The notes under the pieces: model-generated
Told to the model about the DNA's origin: nothing
Database searches by the model: none
Seen by the model: only the letters and a program-made list of their open reading frames with translations
Origin: CAYWNA01 sp964459305
GTDB taxonomy: Bacteria > Planctomycetota > Planctomycetia > Pirellulales > Pirellulaceae
Assembly (NCBI GenBank): GCA_964459305.1
Contig: CAYWNA010000006.1
Location: 1-64,000 of the forward strand
Direction of reading: 5' to 3'
DNA length: 64,000 nt
Position numbers and translations under genes: made by a program
Part shown: piece after piece, positions 37,525 to 46,439 of the stretch
How positions within the stretch are numbered: position 1 is the first letter of the stretch
Layout: every line of letters starts with the position of its first letter

Positions 37525-38537
37525 AGCTTCACCAACGCCCTTCCGCCAACCAACCGGATGGTCAACAGCGCTACGGTGGCCACCAAAATCAACAGCAGAG
37601 CCACGGCCAGGGCGACCTCCAGATTGCCCACCGATTGCTCCAGGAAGATGGTCGTGCTGAGCACTTCCGTTTTGCCGCGAAACGAGCCAACAAAGATCAT
37701 CAGCGGACCAAAAATGCCAAAGGCCCGTGCCCAGGTGAGGATCCCGCCGGCCATGACGCCCGGCGCGGCCAGCGGCAGCGAGACGTGCCAGAAACTTCCC
37801 CATTGCGTGTAGCCCAATGTCAGAGCCACATTTTCCAACCGGCGATCGACTTCGTCAAACGACGTCTTGATCGAACGGATGGCAAAGCTGGCCGAAACCA
37901 CGAATTGACAGAGCACGATTCCCTTGGGCTGAAACACGAACTTCATTCCCAAGTCTTTTTCGATCCACTGGCCGATGTCCGTCTGAGAGAAAAAGATCAG
38001 CAGCGTGAGTCCGGCGACCAACGGCGGGAAAACGATCGGGATGTCCACGATCGTGTCGGCCAGAATACGCCCTGGAAAAGCATAGCGGCTGAGCGCGTAA
38101 CCCATCGGAATCGCGAATAACAGCGCCGCTGCGGTGGTGATGACGCTGGTGACCACGCTCAGACGCAGGGCGTCCAGGATGAATGGTGATCGAGCCACCT
38201 CAATCACCGCGGCCTTGTCCACGTAGATGGCATCAGACAGCACCAGGAACAAGGCGAAGGTAATGAACGCCGCAACGGACAAGAAGGCTGCTCCCGCAAA
38301 GATCCGGCCGGGCCAACCGCGTGTGCCGGGATCGATCGACAGCATCGCCGTCAGGAAGTAAAGGGCCAGCGACACCCACATCACCGCCGACAGGATGCGG
38401 ACCGCGACCTTCCATTCGACCAGGTTCGCGCCCACGCTCGACAAGGCCGAGCCGAGAAACACGGCCAGAAAAGCGTAAGCACCGATCACCAGCCAACGGT
38501 GGAGATTCAGCCGGGATTTCAGATCCGGGTCATTCAT
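37521..38537 (-). CDS. Molybdate/tungstate-type ABC transporter permease
   Basis: 338 residues from ATG 38537; the TTG at 38549 is less likely. It is longer than ModB-type permeases (about 225 residues) because of an added N-terminal membrane part with two to three helices (WLVIGAYAFLAVFLGSAL, ILSAVMWVSLALYFLTAML). The core carries the ABC permease EAA loop (ALTLGYTQWGSFWHVSLPLA) for contact with the ATPase, and typical helices (DTIVDIPIVFPPLVAGLTLL). The stop overlaps the ATPase start by four bases. The extended N-terminus is worth noting and could couple to membrane redox or the binding proteins. It is followed upstream, across 52 bases, by the first binding lipoprotein. Confidence 0.85.
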   Translation of the reverse strand: MNDPDLKSRLNLHRWLVIGAYAFLAVFLGSALSSVGANLVEWKVAVRILSAVMWVSLALYFLTAMLSIDPGTRGWPGRIFAGAAFLSVAAFITFALFLVLSDAIYVDKAAVIEVARSPFILDALRLSVVTSVITTAAALLFAIPMGYALSRYAFPGRILADTIVDIPIVFPPLVAGLTLLIFFSQTDIGQWIEKDLGMKFVFQPKGIVLCQFVVSASFAIRSIKTSFDEVDRRLENVALTLGYTQWGSFWHVSLPLAAPGVMAGGILTWARAFGIFGPLMIFVGSFRGKTEVLSTTIFLEQSVGNLEVALAVALLLILVATVALLTIRLVGGRALVKL

Positions 38538-38589
38538 CGACGTTGCCAATCAGCCTGTGGTCTAGGATCGCCGCCGAAATGGACGTTGA

Positions 38590-39423
38590 TCATGGCGGGT
38601 CCACCCGGTATCCGTGTTTCTGGAAGATTTCGCGGCCGCGTTCCGAACGAGCCAGCTCGATAAACTGCTCGGCCAGCTCCCGGTTTTGGGTGAACTTGAG
38701 CACGCCGGCGCCCACCGTCGAGATGACGTTCTCCTCGTTCGAAATCGGCACCTCATCACCATGTTCCGTGTAGTACTTGGCCACTGCGTCCCACACGATC
38801 ACGGCATCCAAGCTCTCGGTCTGAATCTGAATTCCCAGTTCGTTGACGGTCATGGACTGATACTCAAGGTTCCTCTCGGCGTCTTCCCATGCAATGTTGT
38901 TCTTGCTGAAGATCTTCTTGCACTTACGGCCGATGGCACAGGCTTTCTCGTCGCCCAGGCCCAGCTTGATGCCAGGCTTGACCAGATCCGCCAATCCGGT
39001 GATCTCTTTGGGATTGCCTTTCTGGACCAGGATCGTGGGGACGAAGTAACAGACGGGCTGTTGCGACAGAATCATGCCGGCCTCGGCGGCCTGATCGATA
39101 TAGTGCTTGTCGCCGGGCATATAGACGTCGCCCGTCTCGGCCAGCTTGATTTTGCTGATGAGAACTTCACTGCCGGCATAGTCGGGAACGACATTCACGT
39201 TGTTTTCACGAGTAAACACTTCGGCTAGTTCCGCGACCGGCGGACGGATGCCCGCACCGACAAAGATCATCAGCTCGCCCGTCGATTCGCTGCTACGTTC
39301 GGATACGCCGACGGAGGTCGCCGTGGTGTCCGTCCCCGACGGATCATTTCGTCCATCGTCTCCGCTGCCGCAGCCGGCGGCGGAAACGATCAAGACGACG
39401 GATGCCAGATAGACTCTACGCAT
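38590..39423 (-). CDS. ModA-like substrate-binding lipoprotein 1
   Basis: 277 residues from ATG 39423. The lipoprotein signal (MRRVYLASVVLIVSAAGC) ends in the lipobox SAAGC. The mature protein shows ModA/WtpA-type periplasmic-binding features: LMIFVGAGIRPPVAELAEVF at the start, GSEVLISKIKLAETGDVYMP, FVPTILVQKGNPKEITGL, and DAVIVWDAVAKYY. This part should bind an oxyanion (molybdate or tungstate) and pass it to the permease immediately downstream. The MPGDKHY and QKGNPKE segments are shared with the second binding protein at 39570-40451, but overall identity is modest, so they are divergent paralogues. Confidence 0.85.
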   Translation of the reverse strand: MRRVYLASVVLIVSAAGCGSGDDGRNDPSGTDTTATSVGVSERSSESTGELMIFVGAGIRPPVAELAEVFTRENNVNVVPDYAGSEVLISKIKLAETGDVYMPGDKHYIDQAAEAGMILSQQPVCYFVPTILVQKGNPKEITGLADLVKPGIKLGLGDEKACAIGRKCKKIFSKNNIAWEDAERNLEYQSMTVNELGIQIQTESLDAVIVWDAVAKYYTEHGDEVPISNEENVISTVGAGVLKFTQNRELAEQFIELARSERGREIFQKHGYRVDPP

Positions 39424-39492
39424 GACTGTCCACCTTGAGGACCCCGATCGTGTTGTATTCACTTCAATAGTTCCGAATTGGATTGCCGACCG

Positions 39493-39560
39493 GTAGCCGA
39501 ACTCGCCAGAGTTTGGGAGTTCTCGCCGATCCGGGCCAAAGTCTTGGCGACTTCGGTTAC
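39493..39560. repeat. 24/25-bp inverted repeat (GTAGCCGAA type), copy 2
   Basis: The arm at 39493-39516 (GTAGCCGAACTCGCCAGAG...) pairs with 39536-39560 (ending GGCGACTTCGGTTAC) allowing one bulged T and two mismatches. It has the same sequence family as 36342-36405. It lies about 10 bases 3' of the second binding-protein gene (stop at 39570). Confidence 0.8.
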
Positions 39561-39569
39561 GGCTCGTTC

Positions 39570-40451
39570 CTACTTCACGTAGCCGTGCTCCGTGAAGATC
39601 GCTTGGCCGCGTTCCCGCACAAATTCCATGAACTGACGGACGGTCTCCGGCTGCTTGGAATAGCTGAGCCCCATGACGTGCACCCGGCTCTCATTCTGGT
39701 ACTCGTACGGCGTCTTGACGATGTCCAGACTTTCCTTGAACGTATTCGCTACGCCGTTCCACATCACGACTGCGTCCACGGTTTGCGTCTTGAGCAGATT
39801 GCCCAGGTTGCTGTGACCTTTGGTCAGCCGGTTTTCGACGTTCTTCATCACGGGATCGTAAATGCCTTTCTCCTTGAGCAGATCGCGGACCATTTCACCG
39901 CAGGTTGAATAATCGGGATCGCTCAGCGCGACTTCGAGTCCATCTTGCGTCAGGTCCTCGATCTTGCTGAGCTCCTTGGGATTGCCTTTCTGGACGGCCA
40001 GCACCGGCGCGACGAACCCCACATGGACGTGATCCGCGTAAGCGTCGGCTTCCTTGGTATAGTCGAGGTAGGGATCGTGTGTGATGAAGATGTCGCCTTG
40101 TTGCTTGGCCTTGACATGCGGCAATAGATCCTCGCTGCCGCCGGTCGTGTACGTCGCTTTCACGCCCGTCTTCTCGGTGAACTCGGCGATGAGCTGTTCG
40201 GTTGGCGGAAGGAAGGAATTCCCGGACAGAATGACCAATTCTGAGGCTTCGGTGGTTGCGGGTTCCGAGGTCTCTGTATCCGCGGTGTCCGTCGTTGGCG
40301 TGTCCGTATCGGCGGTCTCCGTGGCAGGCGCAGCGGTATCGGCAGGGCCTGTCGCGGATGGGCTGGGCGTAACGCCCCCGCCCTGATCGTCTGCGCAACC
40401 GACCACTATAACCAGTAATATGCATACGGCCAAAATCGACAGGTTTCGCAT
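39570..40451 (-). CDS. ModA-like substrate-binding lipoprotein 2 with Thr/Asp-rich linker
   Basis: 293 residues. Lipoprotein leader (MRNLSILAVCILLVIVVGC) with a cysteine lipobox, then a 45-residue low-complexity linker of TADTDTPTTDTADTE type, then a ModA-like domain (LVILSGNSFLPPTEQLIAEF, GGSEDLLPHVKAKQQGDIFI, VLAVQKGNPKELSKI, DAVVMWNGVANTF). The linker would hold the binding domain away from the membrane. It is the first gene of this minus-strand transport group, 146 bases before lipoprotein 1. Two receptors with one permease/ATPase pair suggests either Mo and W discrimination or a second ligand. Confidence 0.85.
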   Translation of the reverse strand: MRNLSILAVCILLVIVVGCADDQGGGVTPSPSATGPADTAAPATETADTDTPTTDTADTETSEPATTEASELVILSGNSFLPPTEQLIAEFTEKTGVKATYTTGGSEDLLPHVKAKQQGDIFITHDPYLDYTKEADAYADHVHVGFVAPVLAVQKGNPKELSKIEDLTQDGLEVALSDPDYSTCGEMVRDLLKEKGIYDPVMKNVENRLTKGHSNLGNLLKTQTVDAVVMWNGVANTFKESLDIVKTPYEYQNESRVHVMGLSYSKQPETVRQFMEFVRERGQAIFTEHGYVK

Positions 40452-40676
40452 CGCATTCTCCTTGAGATCGATTCTACGTCAGGTTTTCCAGCATGACTGG
40501 GGTTCGCTGTTTTGTCAAAAGCACCAAGACGGTTTAGGCGGGAAAGCCAAAGTTGTGGAAAGCTACCTCGACCAATATGCAACAATACCGTGAGCCGGTC
40601 GCATGTGTGGACAGGGCTCCGATGATTTTCTTGCGACAGTCCCCGACCATTGGTATGTCTTTTCTTGGGACTTGCA

Positions 40677-41315
40677 TTACTGGTCTCGTTTCTCCGTCGG
40701 TGCGCAATCGGTGAATTCGCCAAGCAGCACTTCGGCAACCCATTGGGCTGCACGGCCCACCACTTTGGGACAATCGCGTTCTGCCCCTTTCTTCACGTCC
40801 TCGCACAGCACCGTCCCGTATTCTCTTTTGAAGCGGTCGTACACTTTGTGACTGAGTTGGTGCGCGAGCTTTGCGTCGCCTTGGAACGTTTCTTGTCGGG
40901 TGCTGCCACACACATAGCCGATGACCATTCCCGCACCTGTGAAGGCCCCGCAGTTCTGAGTTCCGACAGGCGTGGCGCCGCCGTCCAGGCAGGTGGAGCC
41001 CCGGAACAGGCTCTCGTCAACGGAAACAAACGGAACGGCGTCTTGCAGCGCAGCCACCGTGCATCGGGCGCAGCCGCCATGTTTCTTCTCGTAGTCGTAG
41101 CCTAGGTCGTAGGCCTTTTGAATGATCTCTTCTCCTTTGCCCCCAATATCGATCTTGTCACCACGTTTCAAGATCTTCGTCGCTTCCGGCGGCTTGCCGC
41201 TTGCGGGCAGCGACCGGCCTAACGTCACCCCAATCCCTGCCGCTGTCAGGCACAAGAGCTGCCGTCGGCTCGTCTTTGCTGGTGTCTGTTGATTCGTGTT
41301 GCTCGTTCTGTTCAT
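40677..41315 (-). CDS. C_GCAxxG_C_C family redox protein, exported
   Basis: 212 residues with a Tat-type leader (SRRQLLCLTAAGIGVTLG). The mature part carries the cysteine pattern that defines the C_GCAxxG_C_C family: HGGCARCTVAAL, then STCLDGGATPVGTQNCGAFT and GAGMVIGYVCG, with further cysteines near the end (VLCEDV, RDCPKVV, TDCAPT). In other bacteria such proteins occur beside molybdenum or tungsten enzymes, reductases and split-soret cytochromes, and are assumed to be redox-active or metal-binding. The gene lies 225 bases upstream of the binding-protein genes and 33 bases downstream of the IlvD-type gene; the empty 40452-40676 shows no structure I can name. Confidence 0.85.
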   Translation of the reverse strand: MNRTSNTNQQTPAKTSRRQLLCLTAAGIGVTLGRSLPASGKPPEATKILKRGDKIDIGGKGEEIIQKAYDLGYDYEKKHGGCARCTVAALQDAVPFVSVDESLFRGSTCLDGGATPVGTQNCGAFTGAGMVIGYVCGSTRQETFQGDAKLAHQLSHKVYDRFKREYGTVLCEDVKKGAERDCPKVVGRAAQWVAEVLLGEFTDCAPTEKRDQ

Positions 41316-41348
41316 TCTTTCATCTCCTCATTATCTGAGCTGGTTGTC

Positions 41349-43079
41349 TTACAGCGCATAGGCTCCCTTCATGGGCGAGACGGCTCGCTCGCAATAGCGT
41401 TTGAGCACGCCGGTTTTCGGTTTTCGTTCAGGCGGAGCGTACGCGGCCTGTCGCGCACGAAGGGCACGATCCACGTCGTCGGGGTTTCTGCGTTCGCCCT
41501 CAGTGCCCACAATGTGGAGCGACCGATTTGGTATGTCAATTTCGATCAAGTCACCGTTTTCCAATAGCGCGATCGGGCCGCCCGATTCGGCCTCAGGCGA
41601 AACGTGACCGATGCACGGGCCCTTTGTCGCGCCCGAGAATCTTCCGTCCGTGACAAGCGCCGTCGTTGCGGCAAGTTTGGGTGTGGCGGCCATGGCGCCT
41701 GTCGTCATTAGCATCTCCGGCATGCCGCTGCCCCGGGGCCCTTCGTATCGGATCACGACGATCGTTCCGGGGTCGATCTGATCGTGCAGCACCGCGTCAT
41801 ATGCCTGTTCTTCCGAGTTGAACACTCGCGCCGGTCCGCAATGCTGCATCATCTCGGGAGCAACAGCCGTGTACTTCACAACGGCGCCCTCCGGTGCGAG
41901 GTTTCCTTTCAAAATGGCGATGCTGCCCGTGCTCTTGGCGTCCGCGGCACGACGGATCACGTCCGTGCGTTTCAGCCCGTAGTTGCCAAGGTAACCCTCG
42001 CCTCTTTCGAAGAATCCGTCTTGCTGCAGGTCATCGAGGTTCTCGCCGACGGTTTTGCCCGTGACGGTCAAGGCATCGAGGTCGAGCATCTCGCGGATTT
42101 CCATCTGTACGCGGGGGACACCGCCGGCGAACCAAAGCGGTTCGGTCAAGTATTGGCCACTCGGTTGCACGTTTGTCAGGTAGGGCACGGTTCGGCTGGC
42201 CGTGTCGAACAGTCCCACGTCCAGTTCGATCCCACATTCGTGGGCGATAGCCGGCAAGTGCAACATCGCGTTGGTTGAGCCAGCCATGGCCGAATGGACC
42301 TTGATCGCATTCTCGAGTGCCGCTTGCGTGAGGATGTCGCGAGCATGGACCCCCCGACGCATGAGCGCGGCCGCTGCATGCCCGGCCCGTCTGGCCGTGC
42401 GACCGAGCTGTTTCAAAGATGTCGGCGTGAGTGCGTTTCCGGGTAGTGCCAACCCCAGCGCCTCACTCATGCACTGCATCGTACTGGCCGTGCCCATGAA
42501 CTGACAGGCGCCGCACGTTGGGCAACCGGTCAGCCGAAAGTCCCGAATCTCGCGTGGGTCTCCTTCACCTTTGCTTGCCTTCATTGAAGTAGCCGCAGTC
42601 ACGTCCGAAGCGGTCATCGACGGTCCGGGACGCATGCTGCCGCCGGGCACGTGGATACTCGGCAGGTTTACGCGCGCGGCGGCCTTCAGATGCGCCGGAA
42701 TCGACTTGTCGCAACTCGATACAAGCACCAACGCGTCCCAGGGCAGCACGGACGCATGGGTCTCCACCATGTCGGTGATCAACTCTCGCGAAGGCAGGAT
42801 GTAGTTCATGCCGTCGTGGCCCATGGCCCAGCCATCGCATATGTCGGTCACGTGAAACTGCGCTGGCCGACAATTCGACTGCCACAGGCCGATGCACGCC
42901 TGTTCCGTCAGTTCGTGCAGATGCCCACTGCCCGGGTGACTGTCGCCGGCCACATCCTCCACGAGCACGTGCGGCAATTCGGTATCTTCTTCGCTCCAGT
43001 TCGTACCCATGCGCAGGGCGTCGATTTGGTGCCAAGCGGCGCGATTCTTCGCACATCGTTGTTGAGTTTCGTCTGACAC
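41349..43079 (-). CDS. IlvD/Edd-family dehydratase (dihydroxy-acid or sugar-acid)
   Basis: 576 residues. GTG 43079 is preferred because AAGGAG sits nine bases before it; the GTG at 43106 is an alternative. Iron-sulphur ligands are visible in SSCDKS and LTGCPTCGACQFMGTAS. The C-terminal VTDGRFSGATKG is the standard IlvD signature, with the lysine and acidic residues for Mg and dehydration. The N-terminal HVTDICDGWAMGHDGMNYIL fits the family. It could be dihydroxy-acid dehydratase (branched-chain amino acids) or a sugar-acid dehydratase (L-arabonate, D-xylonate). With no ilv genes around it and sugar oxidoreductases abundant, a sugar-acid role is favoured but inferred. Located next to the C_GCAxxG_C_C gene. 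Confidence 0.85.
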   Translation of the reverse strand: MSDETQQRCAKNRAAWHQIDALRMGTNWSEEDTELPHVLVEDVAGDSHPGSGHLHELTEQACIGLWQSNCRPAQFHVTDICDGWAMGHDGMNYILPSRELITDMVETHASVLPWDALVLVSSCDKSIPAHLKAAARVNLPSIHVPGGSMRPGPSMTASDVTAATSMKASKGEGDPREIRDFRLTGCPTCGACQFMGTASTMQCMSEALGLALPGNALTPTSLKQLGRTARRAGHAAAALMRRGVHARDILTQAALENAIKVHSAMAGSTNAMLHLPAIAHECGIELDVGLFDTASRTVPYLTNVQPSGQYLTEPLWFAGGVPRVQMEIREMLDLDALTVTGKTVGENLDDLQQDGFFERGEGYLGNYGLKRTDVIRRAADAKSTGSIAILKGNLAPEGAVVKYTAVAPEMMQHCGPARVFNSEEQAYDAVLHDQIDPGTIVVIRYEGPRGSGMPEMLMTTGAMAATPKLAATTALVTDGRFSGATKGPCIGHVSPEAESGGPIALLENGDLIEIDIPNRSLHIVGTEGERRNPDDVDRALRARQAAYAPPERKPKTGVLKRYCERAVSPMKGAYAL

Positions 43080-43106
43080 GGGTTTTTCTCCTTCGATTGC
43101 TCTCAC

Positions 43107-43659
43107 AAATCCCTCTCAATTACGGCGAGTCGCCTACAACAACGTCTTGCGCCCGGTGTGCCTGTACGCCGAAGCGCCCGTGCCGAACAGCCGATCCATC
43201 CACGAAAGCAGACGCTACACCAAACACTTGGCGGCAGTCCGCCGACCCCTTGCACTGCAAAATCGCAACGAAATCACGTTGCCGATTGCACAATTGCATC
43301 CATGCCGTTGCCTGCAGCAATGAGGCCAACACTCCGCGAGCGACCCGGCGCAGCGAATCATCGATTATGACGAACCGTCCACAAGCTGTCCACGATCCGT
43401 GGAGCAATCCAGTGCACTAGCTTCGCTGCATTGGGCTTGTGGGTGACCATAGCAACCACGCGGCCGTTTTCCACATGCTCCCGTAGAGCGGTTAGCACGC
43501 TGACGGCGTTCTCCGCCCAATCGTTAACCCCGCGCAAGACGCCTACCCGGAAATCGGCATCAAGGGTACACTTCAGGGACGTTTGGATGGTTTCCATTCC
43601 GAAGACCATCTACCCGCCGGTTGCATTTTCGACAAGCAAGAGGCAAAGTAGATCTCAAC
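43107..43659. other. Intergenic region (553 bases) without a supported gene
   Basis: It separates the minus-strand IlvD gene from the plus-strand response regulator, so it should contain both promoters. An 83-codon minus-strand ORF (43358-43609, with AENAVSVLTALREHVENG and GRVVAMVTHKPNAAK) has some protein-like content and could be a fragment, but I recognise no family and see no ribosome site. No strong inverted repeat was seen. Confidence 0.4.
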
Positions 43660-44067
43660 ATGACAGCGAAGCAAGAGGCATTTCCACTCTCGGGCCGCAA
43701 ACTGGTGGTGGCCGATGACGACCCCGACCAGCTCATTTACCTGGCAACTGTCTTCGAGGATCACGGAGCTACGGTGGTGAGAGCCACCAACGGCGACGAG
43801 GCGCTGGAGATGGTTCAGAGCGAAAAGCCGGATCTATTGACGCTCGACCTGGAGATGCCGGGCCGAGACGTAGGCGAGGTCTTCGAGATGCTCCGCAAAG
43901 ATCCCGAACTCGACAGCCTGAAAATCTGCATCGTCACCGGTCGGCCGGAACTGCGCAAGCTCATCTACCAGCGATCCGTCAGGCCGCCTGAGGGATTCCT
44001 GACCAAGCCGGTTACCGAAGAATCGCTGCTGCTCGCGGTCCGCAAGGCATTGGACTTGTCTCGCTAG
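43660..44067 (+). CDS. Receiver-only response regulator
   Basis: 135 residues from ATG 43660; the TTG at 43621 adds an unlikely extension. A lone CheY-like REC domain: acidic pocket DDD at 19-21, phospho-acceptor D63 in LLTLDLEMPG, conserved Thr/Ser in CIVTGRP, and switch Lys in GFLTKPV. No output domain follows, so it acts through a partner, probably a kinase or phosphorelay. Two hybrid histidine kinases lie about 2.4 and 4 kb downstream. The next gene (FeMo-cofactor-type protein) starts 105 bases later on the same strand, so both may share a transcript. Confidence 0.88.
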   Translation: MTAKQEAFPLSGRKLVVADDDPDQLIYLATVFEDHGATVVRATNGDEALEMVQSEKPDLLTLDLEMPGRDVGEVFEMLRKDPELDSLKICIVTGRPELRKLIYQRSVRPPEGFLTKPVTEESLLLAVRKALDLSR

Positions 44068-44172
44068 TTCGACCGTTTGAGTTCACACCCGTGGCGAATA
44101 GACCGTGTTGGAAAAAACCGTACTGATACATTCGAAATCGCAAACGCTGCCCCAGAGAAACGAGGAAAGAGA

Positions 44173-44541
44173 ATGAAAATTGCCCTACCGTCAGATGGCC
44201 AACAGGTCGACGGCCACTTCGGTCATTGTCAGTGCTTCACCATCTTCACGATTGGCGACGAGAACAAGATCGTGTCGGAAGAGACGCTAACACCCCCACC
44301 CGGTTGCGGATGCAAGTCGAACATCATCCCCGAACTGGCCAGCATGGGCGTATCGGTGATGTTGGCCGGAAACATGGGCGGTGGGGCAGTGAACATCCTT
44401 GCCATCCACGGTATCAAGGTCGTTCGAGGCTGCGAGGGCGACGTGCGCCAGGTGGCCGAGACGTGGTTGGCGCAGGGGATCGAAGACTCGGGGGCCGGTT
44501 GCCAATCCCACGGTGCGGACGGCTGTCCGGGACATTCGTAG
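44173..44541 (+). CDS. Dinitrogenase iron-molybdenum cofactor (NifX/NifB-C) family protein
   Basis: 122 residues from ATG 44173 (GAGGAAAGAGA before it; the ORF is open earlier but not protein-like). MKIALPSDGQQVDGHFGHCQ is the standard opening of the NifX/NifB C-terminal/MTH1175-like family, with His and Cys residues near the cofactor pocket. GCGCKSNIIPELASMGVSVMLAGNMGGGA and the C-terminal CQSHGADGCPGH (Cys/His-rich) follow. The family binds or carries metal clusters such as NifB-co or FeMo-co in nitrogen fixers and has other unknown roles elsewhere. There is no nif operon in the window. Its position between a Mo/W transporter, a redox protein and a SAM methyltransferase supports a metallocofactor role. 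Confidence 0.88.
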   Translation: MKIALPSDGQQVDGHFGHCQCFTIFTIGDENKIVSEETLTPPPGCGCKSNIIPELASMGVSVMLAGNMGGGAVNILAIHGIKVVRGCEGDVRQVAETWLAQGIEDSGAGCQSHGADGCPGHS

Positions 44542-44563
44542 TCGGCTCTCACCGAAAGTTCCA

Positions 44564-45112
44564 CTACGACTTCCTCAGCAGAGCAGCGTGGCTCAGGCGA
44601 ATTCGAGGGCGGTCCTGCAGTTCGAACTCGGCCTCTTCTGCCAAAGAAAGCGTTCTTTGGAAGGCGGATGCAGTGACGTGCCCAATCGGCTCGACCAGGA
44701 GCAGTCTGCCCTGAGGAGAAAGACAGCCGTGGAACTCGCTGAGCAGCCTCTGCTGGTTGGGGACCTCGTGGACTGAATAGAAGGCCAGGATGAAATCCAT
44801 CGTCCGGCCCACTCCAATAGAATCGGGTTCGCAGCGGCAAGTATCAATTCGATCTGCCGCCTCTGCCTTTGTCGCCCGCTTGCGAAGTACGTCGAGCATC
44901 TTTTGCTGTAGATCGACGGCGACCACACGGCCCTGGCTTCCGACGAGACGGGCCATGGGGATGGCAAAGAAGCCCATCCCGCAGCCGAAGTCCATTGCCG
45001 TCATGCCCGGCTGAATGTGCGCGGCGAGAATCCGCTCGGGCTTGTGAGCTAGGCGACGAAAGCGGTTATCGATGAAATATCCGCCCCACCATGGACATAC
45101 GTGCGGAGACAT
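44564..45112 (-). CDS. Class I SAM-dependent methyltransferase
   Basis: 182 residues from ATG 45112, or GTG 45118. The N-terminus has a CPWWGGYFIDNRFRRL motif that recurs in a small methyltransferase subgroup. The SAM-binding motif I is MDFGCGMGFFAIPMA, motif II is VVAVDLQQKML, then FILAFYSVHEVPNQ and a post-motif strand GRLLLVEPIGH. It is convergent with the FeMo-cofactor-type gene and divergent from the MBL-fold gene; the 209-base gap to 45321 must hold both promoters, and no other feature is seen there. The substrate is unknown. The subgroup tends to appear beside MBL-fold and metal-related genes, which is recollection and not something I can check here. Confidence 0.85.
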   Translation of the reverse strand: MSPHVCPWWGGYFIDNRFRRLAHKPERILAAHIQPGMTAMDFGCGMGFFAIPMARLVGSQGRVVAVDLQQKMLDVLRKRATKAEAADRIDTCRCEPDSIGVGRTMDFILAFYSVHEVPNQQRLLSEFHGCLSPQGRLLLVEPIGHVTASAFQRTLSLAEEAEFELQDRPRIRLSHAALLRKS

Positions 45113-45321
45113 AATCACTCTTACGCCAGGTCCCTTCCTTCGTTTTTGCTCTCAACGGCGAGCACGTCCAACCAGTGCGTCGTATAATAGCACGCTGGGA
45201 ACGCGGACGAAACAACTTCCTCCCGAGCGAAATCGGAAAGCTGTCCTGTTGGCGGTCCTACTGGCGCAACGTACCCTGAAGTGATCACGAATCGAAATCC
45301 CATCTTGTGGAGGTGTGAGTG

Positions 45322-46167
45322 ATGCGCAGCGACTCGGCGGCGAGACACGTCCTTGGCTCAATTGCTGGGCTGTTACTCTGTGTTGGCATCGTAGAGAGAT
45401 GCGCGGGGCAGCAGGCCGGCGTGGAGAATCAAGCGGAAGAGGAGCAGAACGTTGTGATCACCATCGTGTACGACAACTACCCGATGGACGAGCGTCTGAA
45501 GACGGCGTGGGGATTCGCGTGCGTCATCGAGGGGCTGGATGAGACAATTCTGTTTGACACGGGAGGCGATGGGGAATTGCTCCTATCGAACATGGCGAAA
45601 GTGGGGATCAAGCCGGAGCAAATCGACAGCGTAGTCCTTTCGCACTTTCACCGCGATCACACTGGCGGATTGGACGCCTTTCTCGAAATGAATAATGACG
45701 TGAAGGTATTTGTGCCCCGTCTGTTTCCTCCGAGTTTCAGCCAACACGTCGGCGAGTTGGGTGCCGAAATGGTGGAGACGGAAGGACCACAAGAAATTTG
45801 CGCCGGAGCTTGGACGACCGGTGTTTTGAAACAACCCGTGGCCGAGCAGGGCATCTGCCTGGATTCGACCGAAGGACTGTTCGTCGTCACGGGCTGCGCG
45901 CACCCAGGTATCGCACGCATGGCCGCGGCGGCAAAGACCCGTGCCAGAAGCCCCGTACATACGGTTCTCGGAGGCTTTCATATGTCGCGTGCCTCGGACG
46001 ACAGAATCAATTCGGCTGTCCGGCGTCTGGAGGAGATAGGCGTGCAGCGCGCGGCACCGAGCCATTGTTCGGGCGACAAGACTCGACAATTGATGAAAGA
46101 GGCTTTTGGTGAGCGATATCTGCCATCGGGACTCGGAGCCCGGCTGACTTTTTGGAGAAAACACTAA
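45322..46167 (+). CDS. MBL-fold metallo-hydrolase, secreted or membrane-anchored
   Basis: 281 residues from ATG 45322 with GGAGG before it. The leader SIAGLLLCVGIVERCAGQ contains a possible lipobox cysteine. It has a metallo-beta-lactamase fold with metal-ligand motif VVLSHFHRDHTGGLD (HxHxDH), later His in FVVTGCAHPGIAR and a third in TVLGGFHMS. The opening VYDNYPMDERLKTAWGFACV resembles the DHPS-like/F430- and methanopterin-pathway MBL subgroup found in bacteria near metalloprotein genes. It may hydrolyse a phosphoester or phosphonate. Its neighbours suggest a shared cofactor-related pathway. Confidence 0.85.
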   Translation: MRSDSAARHVLGSIAGLLLCVGIVERCAGQQAGVENQAEEEQNVVITIVYDNYPMDERLKTAWGFACVIEGLDETILFDTGGDGELLLSNMAKVGIKPEQIDSVVLSHFHRDHTGGLDAFLEMNNDVKVFVPRLFPPSFSQHVGELGAEMVETEGPQEICAGAWTTGVLKQPVAEQGICLDSTEGLFVVTGCAHPGIARMAAAAKTRARSPVHTVLGGFHMSRASDDRINSAVRRLEEIGVQRAAPSHCSGDKTRQLMKEAFGERYLPSGLGARLTFWRKH

Positions 46168-46191
46168 CGACCGCTGCGGAAATTAGGACCG

Positions 46192-46257
46192 TCGTTTAAC
46201 CGCTGGGCCAACGGCCCGCGCGGACGCGCCCAGCCCGTTGGGCTTGGGGCTAAACGA
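46192..46257. repeat. Imperfect inverted repeat (TCGTTTAACCGC type), copy 1
   Basis: TCGTTTAACCGCTGGGCC (from 46192) and GGCTTGGGGCTAAACGA (to 46257) form arms of about 23 bases with about six mismatches. It begins 25 bases after the stop of the MBL-fold gene. A better-conserved copy of the same family is at 59121-59204. The rest of the gap 46258-46439 shows nothing else. Confidence 0.65.
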
Positions 46258-46439
46258 AGAACGCCTGAAACCGGAATCATGTAGGGACACCCGCGGGCCA
46301 AGAAATAGAAAGAGCAAGAAATGTGGGGATTTGGCTTGACGCAGCGATCGGAACCCGTACGCTAGCCAATCGGAACACGAGAGGATTCCTGTCGGTCTGC
46401 TCGAACAGAGTCGACTGGATATGATCGGGAGACCTTGCG

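Noticed and set aside
43358..43609. 83-codon minus-strand ORF in the IlvD/response-regulator gap
   Set aside because: Some protein-like text, but no ribosome site, no family and no continuation; kept only as a remark on the intergenic region.
44173..44541. Possible nitrogen-fixation (nif) cluster because of the FeMo-cofactor-type protein
   Set aside because: No nifH, nifD, nifK, nifE, nifN or full nifB is present, and this family is widespread outside nitrogen fixers.
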